NCBI RefSeq assembly: GCF_001758225.1
Contig: NZ_MAST01000016.1
Coordinates: forward strand, 1-64,000
Direction: 5' to 3'
Origin: Humibacillus sp. DSM 29435
GTDB lineage: Bacteria > Actinomycetota > Actinomycetes > Actinomycetales > Dermatophilaceae
DNA length: 64,000 nt
Of the stretch, positions 45,401 to 53,498 are shown in pieces; position 1 is the stretch's first letter, and each line of letters begins with the position of its first letter. The notes below the pieces were generated by a model that was given only the letters and a program-made list of their open reading frames with translations, was not told the DNA's origin and made no database searches. The translations under genes and the position numbers were made by a program.

Positions 45401-47441
45401 GGCCGCCGAGGGGTTCGCGCCTGCTGCCGTCGAGGCGGCTCTGACCGACCTGGAGTCGGCCCGGCGCATCATCGCGGTGCGGGTCGGCGGTGAGCAGCGC
45501 TGGGCCGCCATCGAGGATGCCGCTCGGCTGCGTGACGCTCTCGGCACCGCCCTCCCGGTCGGCGTGCCGAGGGCGTTCCTCGAGTCGGTGCCCGACCCCC
45601 TCGGTGACCTCGTCGCGCGGTTCGCCCGCACCCACGGGCCCTTTGCGGTGGGCACGGTCGCGTCGTGGTGGGGGCTCGGGCCGGCTGTGGTGCACGACGC
45701 GTTGCGCCGGCTCGTGTCGGCGGGCCGGGTGGTCGAGGGCGAGCTGCTGCCCACCGAGAACGGCGGTGGCCACGGCCCCGAGTTCTGCGACGCCGAGGTG
45801 CTGCGGCTGCTGCGGCGTAGGTCGCTCGCCGCGCTGCGTCACGAGGTCGAGCCGGTCGACCAGGCCGACCTCGCGCGCTTCCTGCCGCAGTGGCAGGGCG
45901 TCGGCGGCGGCCAGCGCGGGCGCGACGGGTTGTTGCGCGCCGTCGAGCAGCTCACCGGAGCGGTGGTGCCCGCGAGCGCCCTCGAGACCCTGGTGCTGCC
46001 CGCTCGGGTCGCCGACTACCGTCCGTCGCTGCTCGACGAGGTGATGAGCGCGGGCGAGGTGGTCTGGCGCGGCCACGGTTCGCTGCCCGGCGACGACGGT
46101 TGGGTCAGCCTGCACCTCGCCGACGCGGCCCATCTCACGCTGACCCCGCCCGAGTCGCTCGATCTCACCGACGCCGAGGATGCCGTGCTCGACGCTCTTG
46201 CCGGTGGTGGCGCGTGGTTCTTCCGCGCCCTCGCCAGCCGCGTCGACCGGGGCGATGCCGACGTGCTCGAGGCGCTGTGGTCGCTGGTGTGGTCGGGGCG
46301 CGTCACGAACGACACGGCGGCGCCCCTGCGAGCGCTGCTCGCCGGCGGCCGCACCGCCCACAAGCGCACCGTCACCGCACCGAGGTCGACCCGGTACTCC
46401 GGGCGTCGGGGGTCGTTGGGGCGGTTCGGTTCGCTGCGTGGTGCGCTCGCCGGCACCACCCCCGAGCAGGTCGGGGCGGCCGAGTCGAAGGCGGAGGCTG
46501 CCAGCCTGCATGCCGGTCGGGCAGCGAGCTCGGGTCCGGCATCCGGCGTCGGGAGATGGGCGCTGCTTCCCGTGGCCGAGAGTGACCCGACCGTGCGGGC
46601 CGTCACCACCGCCGAGCTGCTGCTCGACCGCTACGGAGTGCTGACCCGGGGGTCGGTGATGTCGGAGGACGTGCCCGGCGGTTTCGCCGCCGTCTACCGG
46701 GTGCTGGCCGCTGCCGAAGAGGCCGGCAAGGTGCGACGCGGCTACTTCGTCGAGGGGCTCGGCGCCTCTCAGTTCGCCCCCACCGGAGCTGTTGACCGGT
46801 TGCGTTCCCTGACCCGACTGCCCGGCGCCACATCGGGATCGGGTGCGGGGTCGACGGAGGGCCGCGACGGGGTGTCGCGAGGTTCGGGGCCCGACGACCA
46901 ATGGCTCCGGCCGCCGCCGCGCACCGGTCGTGACCACGACAGCCGACGGGAGGCGTCCCGGCTCCCCGCGCTGGTGCTCGCGGCGAGCGACCCGGCCAAC
47001 CCGTACGGGGCCGCGCTCGGCTGGCCCGAGCGGCCCGCCACCGACGCCACCGACCCCGACGACGGGCCTGAGGTCAGTGCCGGCTCGAGCGGCTCCGCCG
47101 TGGCAGCGGCATCCGACGCTGGGCCAGTGCGGCGAACGTCACGCCGCAAGGGCCATCAGCCGGGGCGCAAGGCCGGCGCGCTCGTGGTGCTCGTCGACGG
47201 TGAGCTCGTGCTCTACGTCGAGCGCGGCGGCAAGACGATGCTGTGCTGGTCTGACGACGTCGAACAGCTGCAGGCCGCCGCCGACGCGCTTGCGCTGTCG
47301 GTGCGCGAAGGGGCGCTCGGTCGCCTCACCGTCGAGAAGGCCGACGGCGCGTCTCTGCTCGGCTCCGACCACCCTCTGGTGCAGGCTCTCTCGCAAGCCG
47401 GGTTCCACATGACCCCGCGCGGCCTGCGCCTGCGCCGCTGA
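42417..47441 (+). CDS. lhr: Lhr-family ATP-dependent DNA helicase
   Basis: A 1674-residue superfamily 2 helicase: Walker A APTGSGKT at 49-56, the DEVH box (VIVDEVHAVAGTKRGAHLAL), SATVRP, and the motif VI region LQRVGRAGHQVG. It is followed by the Lhr winged-helix core and the long C-terminal region of large actinobacterial Lhr proteins. Lhr unwinds DNA and RNA-DNA hybrids in the 3'-5' direction and acts in repair. ATG 42417 follows GGTGGAG. Low-complexity segments lie near residues 1460-1580. The Nei gene follows on the same strand after 142 nt, as in mycobacteria. Confidence 0.93.
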   Translation: MAKVKKTDALARFSPATAEWFRNSFSVPTPAQEGAWNAISSGHHCVVVAPTGSGKTLSAFLWAIDRMTTEPAPEEKLARCRVLYISPMKALAVDVERNLRAPLVGIGHAAARLGVAPPDISVSVRSGDTPAIERRQFARTPSDILITTPESLFLMLTSALREALKGVQTVIVDEVHAVAGTKRGAHLALSLDRLDALLDKPAQRVGLSATVRPVEEVARFLAGGRPVEIVQPVSTKQWDLEVVVPVPDLGELAGAAAEISPGVPDLSGPAAGQAPQASIWPHVEERIVDLIAGHRSTIVFANSRRLAERLTSRLNEIWEDRLAAAELEAAALDGSPIELADAAERAERHPAGSVRTPAVVMAQAGTSRGAPAVLARAHHGSVSKDHRAAIEDDLKAGRLPAVVATSSLELGIDMGAVDLVIQVESPPSVASGLQRVGRAGHQVGAVSQGVMFPKFRGDLVQTAVVVERMRAGAIESLRIPANPVDVLAQHIVAMCAMDEWSVADLEALVRRSASFAGLPHSVLEATLDMLAGRYPSDEFAELRPRIVWDRVADTLTGRRGAQRLAVTSGGTIPDRGLYAVFLATGEGPGRRVGELDEEMVYESRVGDVFTLGTSTWRIEDITHDRVLVTPAPGQPGKLPFWKGDQQGRPAELGRALGAFVREIVGLTPERARERVTAAGLDEWAADNLLGYLHEQKEATRHVPDDRTIVVERFRDEIGDWRVAVLSPFGGQVHAPWALCVAARMRERFGVDVQAMHGDDGIVFRLPDLEFEEASGDGGAIGQQLIELISMEPDEVSELVTTEIGGSALFAARFRECAARALLLPRRRPDRRQPLWQQRQRSAALLEVASQYPTFPIVLEAVRECVQDVFDVPGLVELMTQVRSRAVTLVDVESRQPSPFAKSLVFGYVAQYLYEGDSPLAERRAAALALDPSLLAELLGQGEVLALRDLLDPQAVARTEAELQRLTPERGARDADDLSDLVRVLGPLSMSDIVARAAEGFAPAAVEAALTDLESARRIIAVRVGGEQRWAAIEDAARLRDALGTALPVGVPRAFLESVPDPLGDLVARFARTHGPFAVGTVASWWGLGPAVVHDALRRLVSAGRVVEGELLPTENGGGHGPEFCDAEVLRLLRRRSLAALRHEVEPVDQADLARFLPQWQGVGGGQRGRDGLLRAVEQLTGAVVPASALETLVLPARVADYRPSLLDEVMSAGEVVWRGHGSLPGDDGWVSLHLADAAHLTLTPPESLDLTDAEDAVLDALAGGGAWFFRALASRVDRGDADVLEALWSLVWSGRVTNDTAAPLRALLAGGRTAHKRTVTAPRSTRYSGRRGSLGRFGSLRGALAGTTPEQVGAAESKAEAASLHAGRAASSGPASGVGRWALLPVAESDPTVRAVTTAELLLDRYGVLTRGSVMSEDVPGGFAAVYRVLAAAEEAGKVRRGYFVEGLGASQFAPTGAVDRLRSLTRLPGATSGSGAGSTEGRDGVSRGSGPDDQWLRPPPRTGRDHDSRREASRLPALVLAASDPANPYGAALGWPERPATDATDPDDGPEVSAGSSGSAVAAASDAGPVRRTSRRKGHQPGRKAGALVVLVDGELVLYVERGGKTMLCWSDDVEQLQAAADALALSVREGALGRLTVEKADGASLLGSDHPLVQALSQAGFHMTPRGLRLRR

Positions 47442-47463
47442 CCCCACCCCCCCCGCTTCCCCG

Positions 47464-47535
47464 CGAACGACTCGTTCGAGGTCGAACGCGCTGGTGTACC
47501 GCGTCGTTCGCTCATCAACCCGTCGTTCGACGAAC
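47464..47535 (+). promoter_or_regulatory. Cluster of CGAAC/GTTCG half-sites upstream of nei
   Basis: Six half-sites occur in 72 nt: CGAAC 47464, GTTCG 47474, CGAAC 47483, GTTCG 47506, GTTCG 47525, CGAAC 47531. They build the perfect palindrome GTTCGAGGTCGAAC (47474-47487) and GTTCGACGAAC (47525-47535). Actinobacterial LexA boxes use CGAAC-N4-GTTCG; here the CGAAC-GTTCG spacing is 5, so it is SOS-like but not canonical. Confidence 0.45.
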
Positions 47536-47583
47536 TGAGACAATGGCGACGGACGGATTCGAACCGAGCGAGAGCGGAGCCAG

Positions 47584-48453
47584 ATGCCTGAGGGTGACAC
47601 GGTCTGGCGCACCGCTACGCGCCTGCACCAGGCGCTGGGCGGAAAACAGACCGTCGAGAGCGACCTGCGCTGGCCCGAGATCTCGACCGCAGACCTCACC
47701 GGCCGACACACCCTCGAGGTGGTCAGCCGAGGAAAGCACATCCTGCACCGTTTCGAGGGTGGACTGACCCTGCACTCGCACCTTCGGATGGAGGGGCAGT
47801 GGCGAGTGGAGGCGACGCCGGGGCTGCCGAGGCGGTGGCGCGCCAACTCGGGTCTCCGGGCGCTGGTCGCGGCCTCCGACTGGACGGCGCTCGGGCTGCG
47901 CCTCGGAATGCTCGACCTCGTACCCACGTCGCGCGAAGACGATCTCGTCGGCCACCTCGGGCCGGATGTGCTGGGCCCCGACTGGGATGCCGTTCAGGCC
48001 GTTGACAACCTGGCCCGCGCGGCGGTGCCGGTAGGGCAGGCACTGCTCGACCAGCGCAACCTCGCCGGGGTCGGCACGATGTGGTGCGCCGAGACCCTCT
48101 TCCTCGAGAAGGTGAACCCGTGGCTCACGGCATCCGAGCTGGGTCGTGGGCGTCTCGAGCGGATCGTCGCGCGCGCCCACCGGCTCATCGACAACGGCAA
48201 GAACCATGCGGTGCAGTCGAGCACCGGCTCCTACCGCCTGGGCGAGGCGCACTACGCGCACGCCCGAAGTGGGCGACCCTGTCGCCGCTGTGGAGCGACC
48301 GTGCGGGTCGCCCCGATCGGTCGGCCACCCCAGGAACGCACGATGTTCTACTGCCCCGGGTGCCAGGGCGGGCTGGGGCCCACCGATGACGGCAACCGCC
48401 AGCGACCCCTGGGCTCGGAGGGCAGCACGAAGCGATCACCGCGGGCCCGCTGA
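47584..48453 (+). CDS. nei: Fpg/Nei-family DNA glycosylase (endonuclease VIII-like)
   Basis: A 289-residue base-excision repair enzyme. The ATG at 47584 must be right because the mature N-terminal proline of PEGDTVWRTA is the catalytic nucleophile, followed by the conserved glutamate. LHSHLRMEGQW, the helix-two-turn-helix containing RNLAGVGTMWCAETLF, and the C-terminal zinc finger CRRCG ... CPGCQ are all present. It excises oxidised bases and cuts the abasic site. GGAG lies upstream. The neighbouring Lhr helicase points to a repair pair. Confidence 0.93.
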   Translation: MPEGDTVWRTATRLHQALGGKQTVESDLRWPEISTADLTGRHTLEVVSRGKHILHRFEGGLTLHSHLRMEGQWRVEATPGLPRRWRANSGLRALVAASDWTALGLRLGMLDLVPTSREDDLVGHLGPDVLGPDWDAVQAVDNLARAAVPVGQALLDQRNLAGVGTMWCAETLFLEKVNPWLTASELGRGRLERIVARAHRLIDNGKNHAVQSSTGSYRLGEAHYAHARSGRPCRRCGATVRVAPIGRPPQERTMFYCPGCQGGLGPTDDGNRQRPLGSEGSTKRSPRAR

Positions 48454-48491
48454 GCCCACCAGATGTGTTCAGTGTGAACTTCTCGCGGAAA

Positions 48492-48507
48492 ACCCCGTCG
48501 GCGGGGT
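48492..48507 (+). terminator. Terminator after nei
   Basis: ACCCCG-TCGG-CGGGGT, a 6-bp stem with a tetraloop, followed by TCTCG, 38 nt after the stop. A GTTCAGTGTGAAC palindrome lies just before it at 48467-48479. Confidence 0.55.
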
Positions 48508-48560
48508 CTCGCTGGGCCTAGTCTGCGATGGTCGACGACAGCACAGCGAAGGAGCACGCC

Positions 48561-49001
48561 ATGGGATCCCGGCTCAACCCCTACCTCAGCTTTCGTGACA
48601 ACGCCCGAGAGGCGATGGAGTTCTACCAAGGGGTCTTCGGCGGCGACCTGGCGATCAGCACGTTCGGCGAGTTCGGTCCCACCGACGGGGTGGCGGCCGA
48701 CGGCGTCATGCACGCCCAGCTCGATACCCCGAGCGGTTACACGCTGATGGCGTCTGACACCCCGGAGGCCATGGGTGACGTGACCGCCGGCAACACCATC
48801 GCGGTCAGCCTGAGCGGCGATGACGTCGACGAGCTGAGCGGCTACTTCGCCAAGCTGTCCGACGGCGGAACCGTGACGATGCCGCTGGCGGAGCAGATGT
48901 GGGGAGACCACTTCGGGATGGTCACCGACAAGTTCGGCAACTCCTGGATGGTCAACATCGCCGGACCGGAAGACGCCGAGGCGCCCCCAGCCGGCGCCTG
49001 A
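48561..49001 (+). CDS. VOC-superfamily protein (PhnB/glyoxalase-like)
   Basis: 146 residues from ATG 48561, which has GAAGGAG upstream. The fold is that of PhnB-like VOC proteins: LNPYLSFRDNAREAMEFYQG at the start, VMHAQLDTPSGYTLMASD, and WGDHFGMVTDKFGNSWMVNI at the end. These proteins often have only part of the metal site and unknown substrates. No neighbour suggests a pathway. Confidence 0.85.
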   Translation: MGSRLNPYLSFRDNAREAMEFYQGVFGGDLAISTFGEFGPTDGVAADGVMHAQLDTPSGYTLMASDTPEAMGDVTAGNTIAVSLSGDDVDELSGYFAKLSDGGTVTMPLAEQMWGDHFGMVTDKFGNSWMVNIAGPEDAEAPPAGA

Positions 49002-49021
49002 GCGAGGTCTGGATGCCGCTC

Positions 49022-49516
49022 TCAGCCGAGGGCGGCCACGGCTGCGTCGTAGTCGGGCTCCTGGCCGATGCTCGGCACGAGCTCGGTGTAGGTCACCTTG
49101 CCCGTCTCGTCGAGCACCACGACGGCGCGCGCCAGCAGGCCCCGCATGCCGGTGTCGGTGAGGGTGAGGCCGTAGTCGTCGCCGAACGACGAGCGGAAGC
49201 CAGAGGCAACGGTGACGTTCTCGATGCCCTCGGCGCCGCAGAAGCGGTTCATCGCGAAGGGCAGGTCGTTCGAGATGCAGAGGACCGTCGCGTTGTCGAG
49301 GCCGGCGGCCAGCTCGTTGAACTTGCGCACGCTCGCCGAGCAGACCCCGGTGTCGACGCTCGGGAAGATGTTGAGCACCACCCGGGTGCCTCCGGTGGGG
49401 AGCGTGACGTCGCCGAGGTCGACGCCGGTCAACGTGAAGTCAGGAGCCTGATCGCCGACGGCGGGAAGGTCGCCGACGGTGTGGGCGGGAGTATCTCCGA
49501 GTGCAGTGGTAGCCAT
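49022..49516 (-). CDS. tpx: Thiol peroxidase (Tpx, atypical 2-Cys peroxiredoxin)
   Basis: A 164-residue peroxiredoxin that reduces hydrogen peroxide and alkyl hydroperoxides. The peroxidatic cysteine is C59 in [17 protein letters not shown] and the resolving cysteine is C93 in [12 protein letters not shown], spaced as in Tpx. [11 protein letters not shown] marks the N-terminal strand. The gene is convergent with the VOC gene and divergent from the ankyrin gene. Upstream lies the self-complementary GCATCCGGATGC. Confidence 0.93.
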   Translation of the reverse strand: MATTALGDTPAHTVGDLPAVGDQAPDFTLTGVDLGDVTLPTGGTRVVLNIFPSVDTGVCSASVRKFNELAAGLDNATVLCISNDLPFAMNRFCGAEGIENVTVASGFRSSFGDDYGLTLTDTGMRGLLARAVVVLDETGKVTYTELVPSIGQEPDYDAAVAALG

Positions 49517-49620
49517 GCTGCATTTCTAGCATCCGGATGCGGCGCACGTCGGAGCGGTCCGCCACGCACCACCTCCGCGCCACGGGATGAGCGCGAGAGC
49601 GGTCGCGGGGCGCCAGTGCG

Positions 49621-49632
49621 TAGGTTTGGACA
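49621..49632 (+). promoter_or_regulatory. -10 element of a probable leaderless promoter
   Basis: TAGGTT (49621-49626) stands exactly six bases before the ankyrin-protein ATG at 49633; no ribosome site is seen. Confidence 0.4.
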
Positions 49633-50049
49633 ATGACCGAGCCACCCATCAGCGCCGATGACGAAGCCCGCATCGTGGCCGTCGCCATGGATCTCGCCCG
49701 CGAGGGCAACACCTCCGAGCTGGTTGCCTTTCTCGAGCACTCCTTCCCGGTCGATGCCCGCGACGCGCAGGGAAACACCCTGCTCATGCTGGCCGCCTAC
49801 CACGGTCACCCCGACACGGTCGACGCGCTGATCTCGCACGGGGCCGATGTCGACCTGGCCAACGACCGCAACCAGTCTCCGGTCGCCGGTGCCATCTTCA
49901 AGGGCGAGGAGCAGGTCGTGCGCGCCCTGGTGGCCGCCGGCGCCGACCTCGACTCCGGCAGCCCGAGCGCTCGCGAGACCGCCGCGATGTTCGGCCGTGC
50001 CGGCCTGCTCGAGCTGCCGGTTGACAATCCCGACAGCGAACAGGCCTGA
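49633..50049 (+). CDS. Small ankyrin-repeat protein
   Basis: 138 residues with about two to three ankyrin repeats: DAQGNTLLMLAAYHGHPDTV, DALISHGADVDLANDRNQSP, VRALVAAGADLDSGSPSARE. It is a cytoplasmic protein-interaction module. Similar small ankyrin proteins often accompany oxidative-stress genes such as catalases in other bacteria; here tpx is the neighbour and katA lies 8 kb away. A small membrane protein gene begins 4 nt after the stop. Confidence 0.85.
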   Translation: MTEPPISADDEARIVAVAMDLAREGNTSELVAFLEHSFPVDARDAQGNTLLMLAAYHGHPDTVDALISHGADVDLANDRNQSPVAGAIFKGEEQVVRALVAAGADLDSGSPSARETAAMFGRAGLLELPVDNPDSEQA

Positions 50050-50053
50050 GCCG

Positions 50054-50305
50054 GTGGCAGGCCCAGCGGAGACCTCGGGTGCGGGCCGTCGGTTCGTGAT
50101 CAACATCGTCGGTGTCATCGGCCTGGTGTTCGGGGCGCTGGCGGTGCTGCGCTACCTGCTCGACAGCGACATCCTCGCGTTCAGCGACGCCCCCTACCGC
50201 TGGCTTGCGCTCGAGGGCGGGGCCCGGTTCATCCCACCGGTGATGGTGCTCGTGGTGTGCATCGCGGTCGCCTACTGGTTGGAGCGCGGCTCCGACGACG
50301 ACTGA
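50054..50305 (+). CDS. Small two-segment membrane protein, unknown
   Basis: 83 residues from GTG 50054, immediately after the ankyrin gene and probably translated with it. Two hydrophobic stretches are present: FVINIVGVIGLVFGALAVLR and FIPPVMVLVVCIAVAYWLE, with an acidic C-terminus. No family recognised. It could anchor the ankyrin protein, which is inference from the operon. Confidence 0.6.
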   Translation: MAGPAETSGAGRRFVINIVGVIGLVFGALAVLRYLLDSDILAFSDAPYRWLALEGGARFIPPVMVLVVCIAVAYWLERGSDDD

Positions 50306-50414
50306 GCCGGGAACGAACCAGGGCGGCGCGCGCGGCCCCTCCCGCCGCCCGGCTGGGGGCCCTGCCCGTCGACTGCCCGCACGCCGAGCACGGTTGCCGT
50401 GATCTGATAGTGGT

Positions 50415-53400
50415 ATGCCGGTCGGGCCGCGGGGCGGATCACTCAGAAATCGGCCGGCCCGTCGCGTGATGGCCCGGTCGTTCGTCGTTGTCGGGCTCGC
50501 CGCCGCGGCTCTGGCGGCACCGACCGTGTCGGCCGTGGCCCCGGCGACGGCCTACGCGGCCGGCGCGGTCGACTCCCACGCCGCGAGCTCGCCCAGCGTG
50601 AGCCGACCCGGAGCAGCGCTCGGTGTGCCGGCGCTGCGCCCGCAGGCCGACCAGCCGGCCCCCGTGGCGGCCAAGCTCCCGGTGCGCGCCGAGCCCGACG
50701 GATCCGCGGTCCAGCTCGACATCTCCTTCTACGGACAGTCCGACGGCACCCGGCATCCGCTCGTCTTGCTGGCCCACGGTTTCGGTGGCAGCAAGGACTC
50801 CGTCGCCGGCCAGGCCGCCGCGCTGCAGGCGCGCGGCTACGTGGTGGCCACGTGGAGCGCTCGCGGGCACGGCAGTTCGGGAGGCCGCATCCATCTCGAC
50901 GACCCCGACTACGAGGTGAACGACGCGAAGGCACTCGTCGACCTCGCCGCCAAGCGACCCGACGTCGAGCTCGACGGCGCCGGAGACCCGCGGTTCGGCG
51001 TCATGGGCGGCTCGTACGGCGGCGCGCTCGGGCTGATGCTGGCCGGCGCCGACCCCCGCGTGGATGCCGTCGTGTCGGCGATCACGTGGAACGACCTGGC
51101 CCAGGCGTTCTTCCCCCAGTCGGCGCTCGCTGCCGCTCCGACGACGGCCGCCGGGCGAGACCCGATCGCCGTCGCGGGCCCGTTCAAGCAGGTCTGGGCC
51201 AGCACCTTCTTCCTCTCGGCCCGAGGGGGCGGCAGCGCCGGAGCTGTCGATGGCGGCGCCGGGGCGGCGACGGGTGCACCCGGGGGTCAGCCCCCCGGTG
51301 CCACCACCGCTGAGGCCACGCCCGCGCCGGGAGCAGCGGCTGGGTCGGGTGCCTCCCGTGGCCCGGCCACCGGGGCGCCGACAGCCGCCGACTCGTGCGG
51401 CCGGTTCGACACGGCGCTGTGCCGGCTCTTCCTGAAGGCCTCCGACTCCGGAGTGGCCAGCCCCGAGCTGCTGACGCTGCTGGCCGCGCACAGCCCCAAG
51501 CCCAGCCTGGCCCGGGTGAAGGCGCCGACGATGCTGATCCAGGGCATCGGCGACTCGCTCTTCGGGCTCGACCAGGCCGACGCGACCGCCGCCGCCCTCG
51601 ACGCCGGTGGCACCCCCTACGCGGTGCGCTGGAGCGATGGCGGCCACGACGCCCCGAGCACCCACGAGGCCGAAGAGACCGAGGCCTCCTACGCCTGGCT
51701 CGACCACTACGTCCGCGACAAGGCCCCACGCGACTCGGCCCTGCCCACCGCGAAGTTCACCTACCCCATCGCCGCCACCCGGGCGGGTCAGCCGTCCACG
51801 CTGCACACCCTGCCCGCCTACCCAGGCCTGTCGGGCACGAGTCTGGCGACCCAGAGCGTCCCTCTCGCGCAGAAGCAGGGAGCGCTGGTGCACCCTCCCG
51901 GCGGGTTGCCGGCCTCGATCATCGCAGTGCCCGGCCTCGCCGCCCTCGGTATCAGCCTCTCGACCTACCAGGTGGCCGCGCTGCCGGGACAGTCGACCGC
52001 CTTCGACACCGAGCCGCTGACCGAGGCCCGCACCGTGGTCGGGTCACCGACCCTGACGATGACGGTCACCTCCGACACCGCCGACGTGACGCTGTTCGGG
52101 TCGGTGTGGCGGGTCACCGGTTCGTCCGTCACCCTGGCCAACCCGCTCGTGGCGCCGCTTCGGCTGAAGGTCACCCCCGGGCAGCCCACGCCGGTGACCC
52201 TGTCGCTGCCTGGCGCCACCTACGACCTGCCGTCGGGCAGCCGGCTCCGGGTGCTGCTGACGAGCACCGAGTCGACGTTCTCGAACGCGCGCGAACCCAG
52301 CCAGATCGCCGTGCAGGCCGGTGGCAGCCTCATCCTGCCCGTGTCGCAGCTCGACGGAGCCGCCCCGGGCACCACCGTCTCGGTGGTCGACACCGAGGTC
52401 GTGCTCGCGCTGTCTGCTCTCGGCGCCCTGCTGCTGCTCGCGCTCGGGGGCTTCCTCGTGCGGCGGCGGCGTCGCCGCCTGCTGCCGTCGCGCCCCGACC
52501 TCGCGGACATCCCGCTTGTGATCGAGGGGCTGGTCAAGACCTACTCCGACGGTCACCGCGCCGTCGACGACGTGTCGTGGCGAGCCGAGAAGGGCCAGGT
52601 GGTGGGCCTGCTCGGGCCCAACGGCGCCGGCAAGACCACGACCATGCGCATGGTCATGGGGCTGATCTCCTCCGACGCCGGTTCGGTGCACGTGCTGGGC
52701 GAGCCGGTGTCGGCCGGCTCCGCGGTGCTCGCTCGGGTCGGTGCGCTCATCGAGGGGCCGGGGTTCTTGCCGCACCTCACCGGCCGGGCCAACCTCGAGG
52801 CCTACTGGGCCGCGACGGGGCGGGCACCCGAGGAGGCGCACTTCGACGAGGCCCTCGACGTGGCCGCCCTAGGGGGAGCCGTTGACCGGCCCATGAAGAG
52901 CTACAGCCACGGCATGAAGCAACGGCTCGGTATCGCCCAGGCCATGCTCGGGCTGCCTGAGCTGCTCATCCTCGACGAGCCCACCAACGGACTCGACCCG
53001 CCCCAGATCGCCGCGATGCGCCCGATCCTGCGGCGCTACGCCGAGACCGGTCGCACGGTCGTCGTCTCGAGCCACATGCTGGCCGAGGTCGAGATGACCT
53101 GCACCCATGTCGTGGTCATGCACGCCGGCCGGGTCGTCACGCAGGGCCTCGTGGCTGACCTCGTCGACTCCGACGACACGACGATCCTCGACCTGCCCGA
53201 AGACGCGGATGCCGCGCTGGTGCGAGCCGGGGTGCACGCGCTCGAGCGGCACGACGGCATCCACGAGGTGAGGGTCGACACGGCATCCCGGCTCGTCGTC
53301 GTGGGCGAGCTGTCGCGCGTGGCGGTCGTGCAGGCCGCGGTCGCGGCCGGGTTGCCCGTGGTGGGGGTCAGCAGCCGGCGTCACCTCGAGGAGGTCTTCC

Positions 53401-53498
53401 TCGGCGTCATCTCGTCGGCGTCCGCGACACCGGGCGGCGAACCCATCGACGAGAACATCTCGCTCGTCGAGCGACTGAGGCAGGTGAGGGCCCGATGA
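50415..53498 (+). CDS. Secreted alpha/beta hydrolase fused to an ABC transporter ATPase
   Basis: A 1027-residue two-part protein. A signal-like segment near residues 20-48 leads to an alpha/beta hydrolase of the CocE/X-Pro peptidase type. The nucleophile is S200 in GGSYGG, the acid lies in QGIGDSLFG and the histidine in GGHDAPS. An alanine/glycine/proline-rich loop (about 272-320) and a jelly-roll-like domain follow. A membrane segment (VVLALSALGALLLLALGGFL) crosses to an ABC ATPase: GPNGAGKTTT with K740, the signature region SYSHGMKQRLGIAQAM, and LLILDEPTNGLDPP. The permease gene overlaps by 4 nt. ATG 50469 is an alternative start. Confidence 0.88.
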   Translation: MPVGPRGGSLRNRPARRVMARSFVVVGLAAAALAAPTVSAVAPATAYAAGAVDSHAASSPSVSRPGAALGVPALRPQADQPAPVAAKLPVRAEPDGSAVQLDISFYGQSDGTRHPLVLLAHGFGGSKDSVAGQAAALQARGYVVATWSARGHGSSGGRIHLDDPDYEVNDAKALVDLAAKRPDVELDGAGDPRFGVMGGSYGGALGLMLAGADPRVDAVVSAITWNDLAQAFFPQSALAAAPTTAAGRDPIAVAGPFKQVWASTFFLSARGGGSAGAVDGGAGAATGAPGGQPPGATTAEATPAPGAAAGSGASRGPATGAPTAADSCGRFDTALCRLFLKASDSGVASPELLTLLAAHSPKPSLARVKAPTMLIQGIGDSLFGLDQADATAAALDAGGTPYAVRWSDGGHDAPSTHEAEETEASYAWLDHYVRDKAPRDSALPTAKFTYPIAATRAGQPSTLHTLPAYPGLSGTSLATQSVPLAQKQGALVHPPGGLPASIIAVPGLAALGISLSTYQVAALPGQSTAFDTEPLTEARTVVGSPTLTMTVTSDTADVTLFGSVWRVTGSSVTLANPLVAPLRLKVTPGQPTPVTLSLPGATYDLPSGSRLRVLLTSTESTFSNAREPSQIAVQAGGSLILPVSQLDGAAPGTTVSVVDTEVVLALSALGALLLLALGGFLVRRRRRRLLPSRPDLADIPLVIEGLVKTYSDGHRAVDDVSWRAEKGQVVGLLGPNGAGKTTTMRMVMGLISSDAGSVHVLGEPVSAGSAVLARVGALIEGPGFLPHLTGRANLEAYWAATGRAPEEAHFDEALDVAALGGAVDRPMKSYSHGMKQRLGIAQAMLGLPELLILDEPTNGLDPPQIAAMRPILRRYAETGRTVVVSSHMLAEVEMTCTHVVVMHAGRVVTQGLVADLVDSDDTTILDLPEDADAALVRAGVHALERHDGIHEVRVDTASRLVVVGELSRVAVVQAAVAAGLPVVGVSSRRHLEEVFLGVISSASATPGGEPIDENISLVERLRQVRAR

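Noticed and set aside
47464-47478. Canonical SOS (LexA) box
   Set aside because: The half-sites CGAAC and GTTCG are separated by five bases, not four; reported only as an SOS-like cluster.
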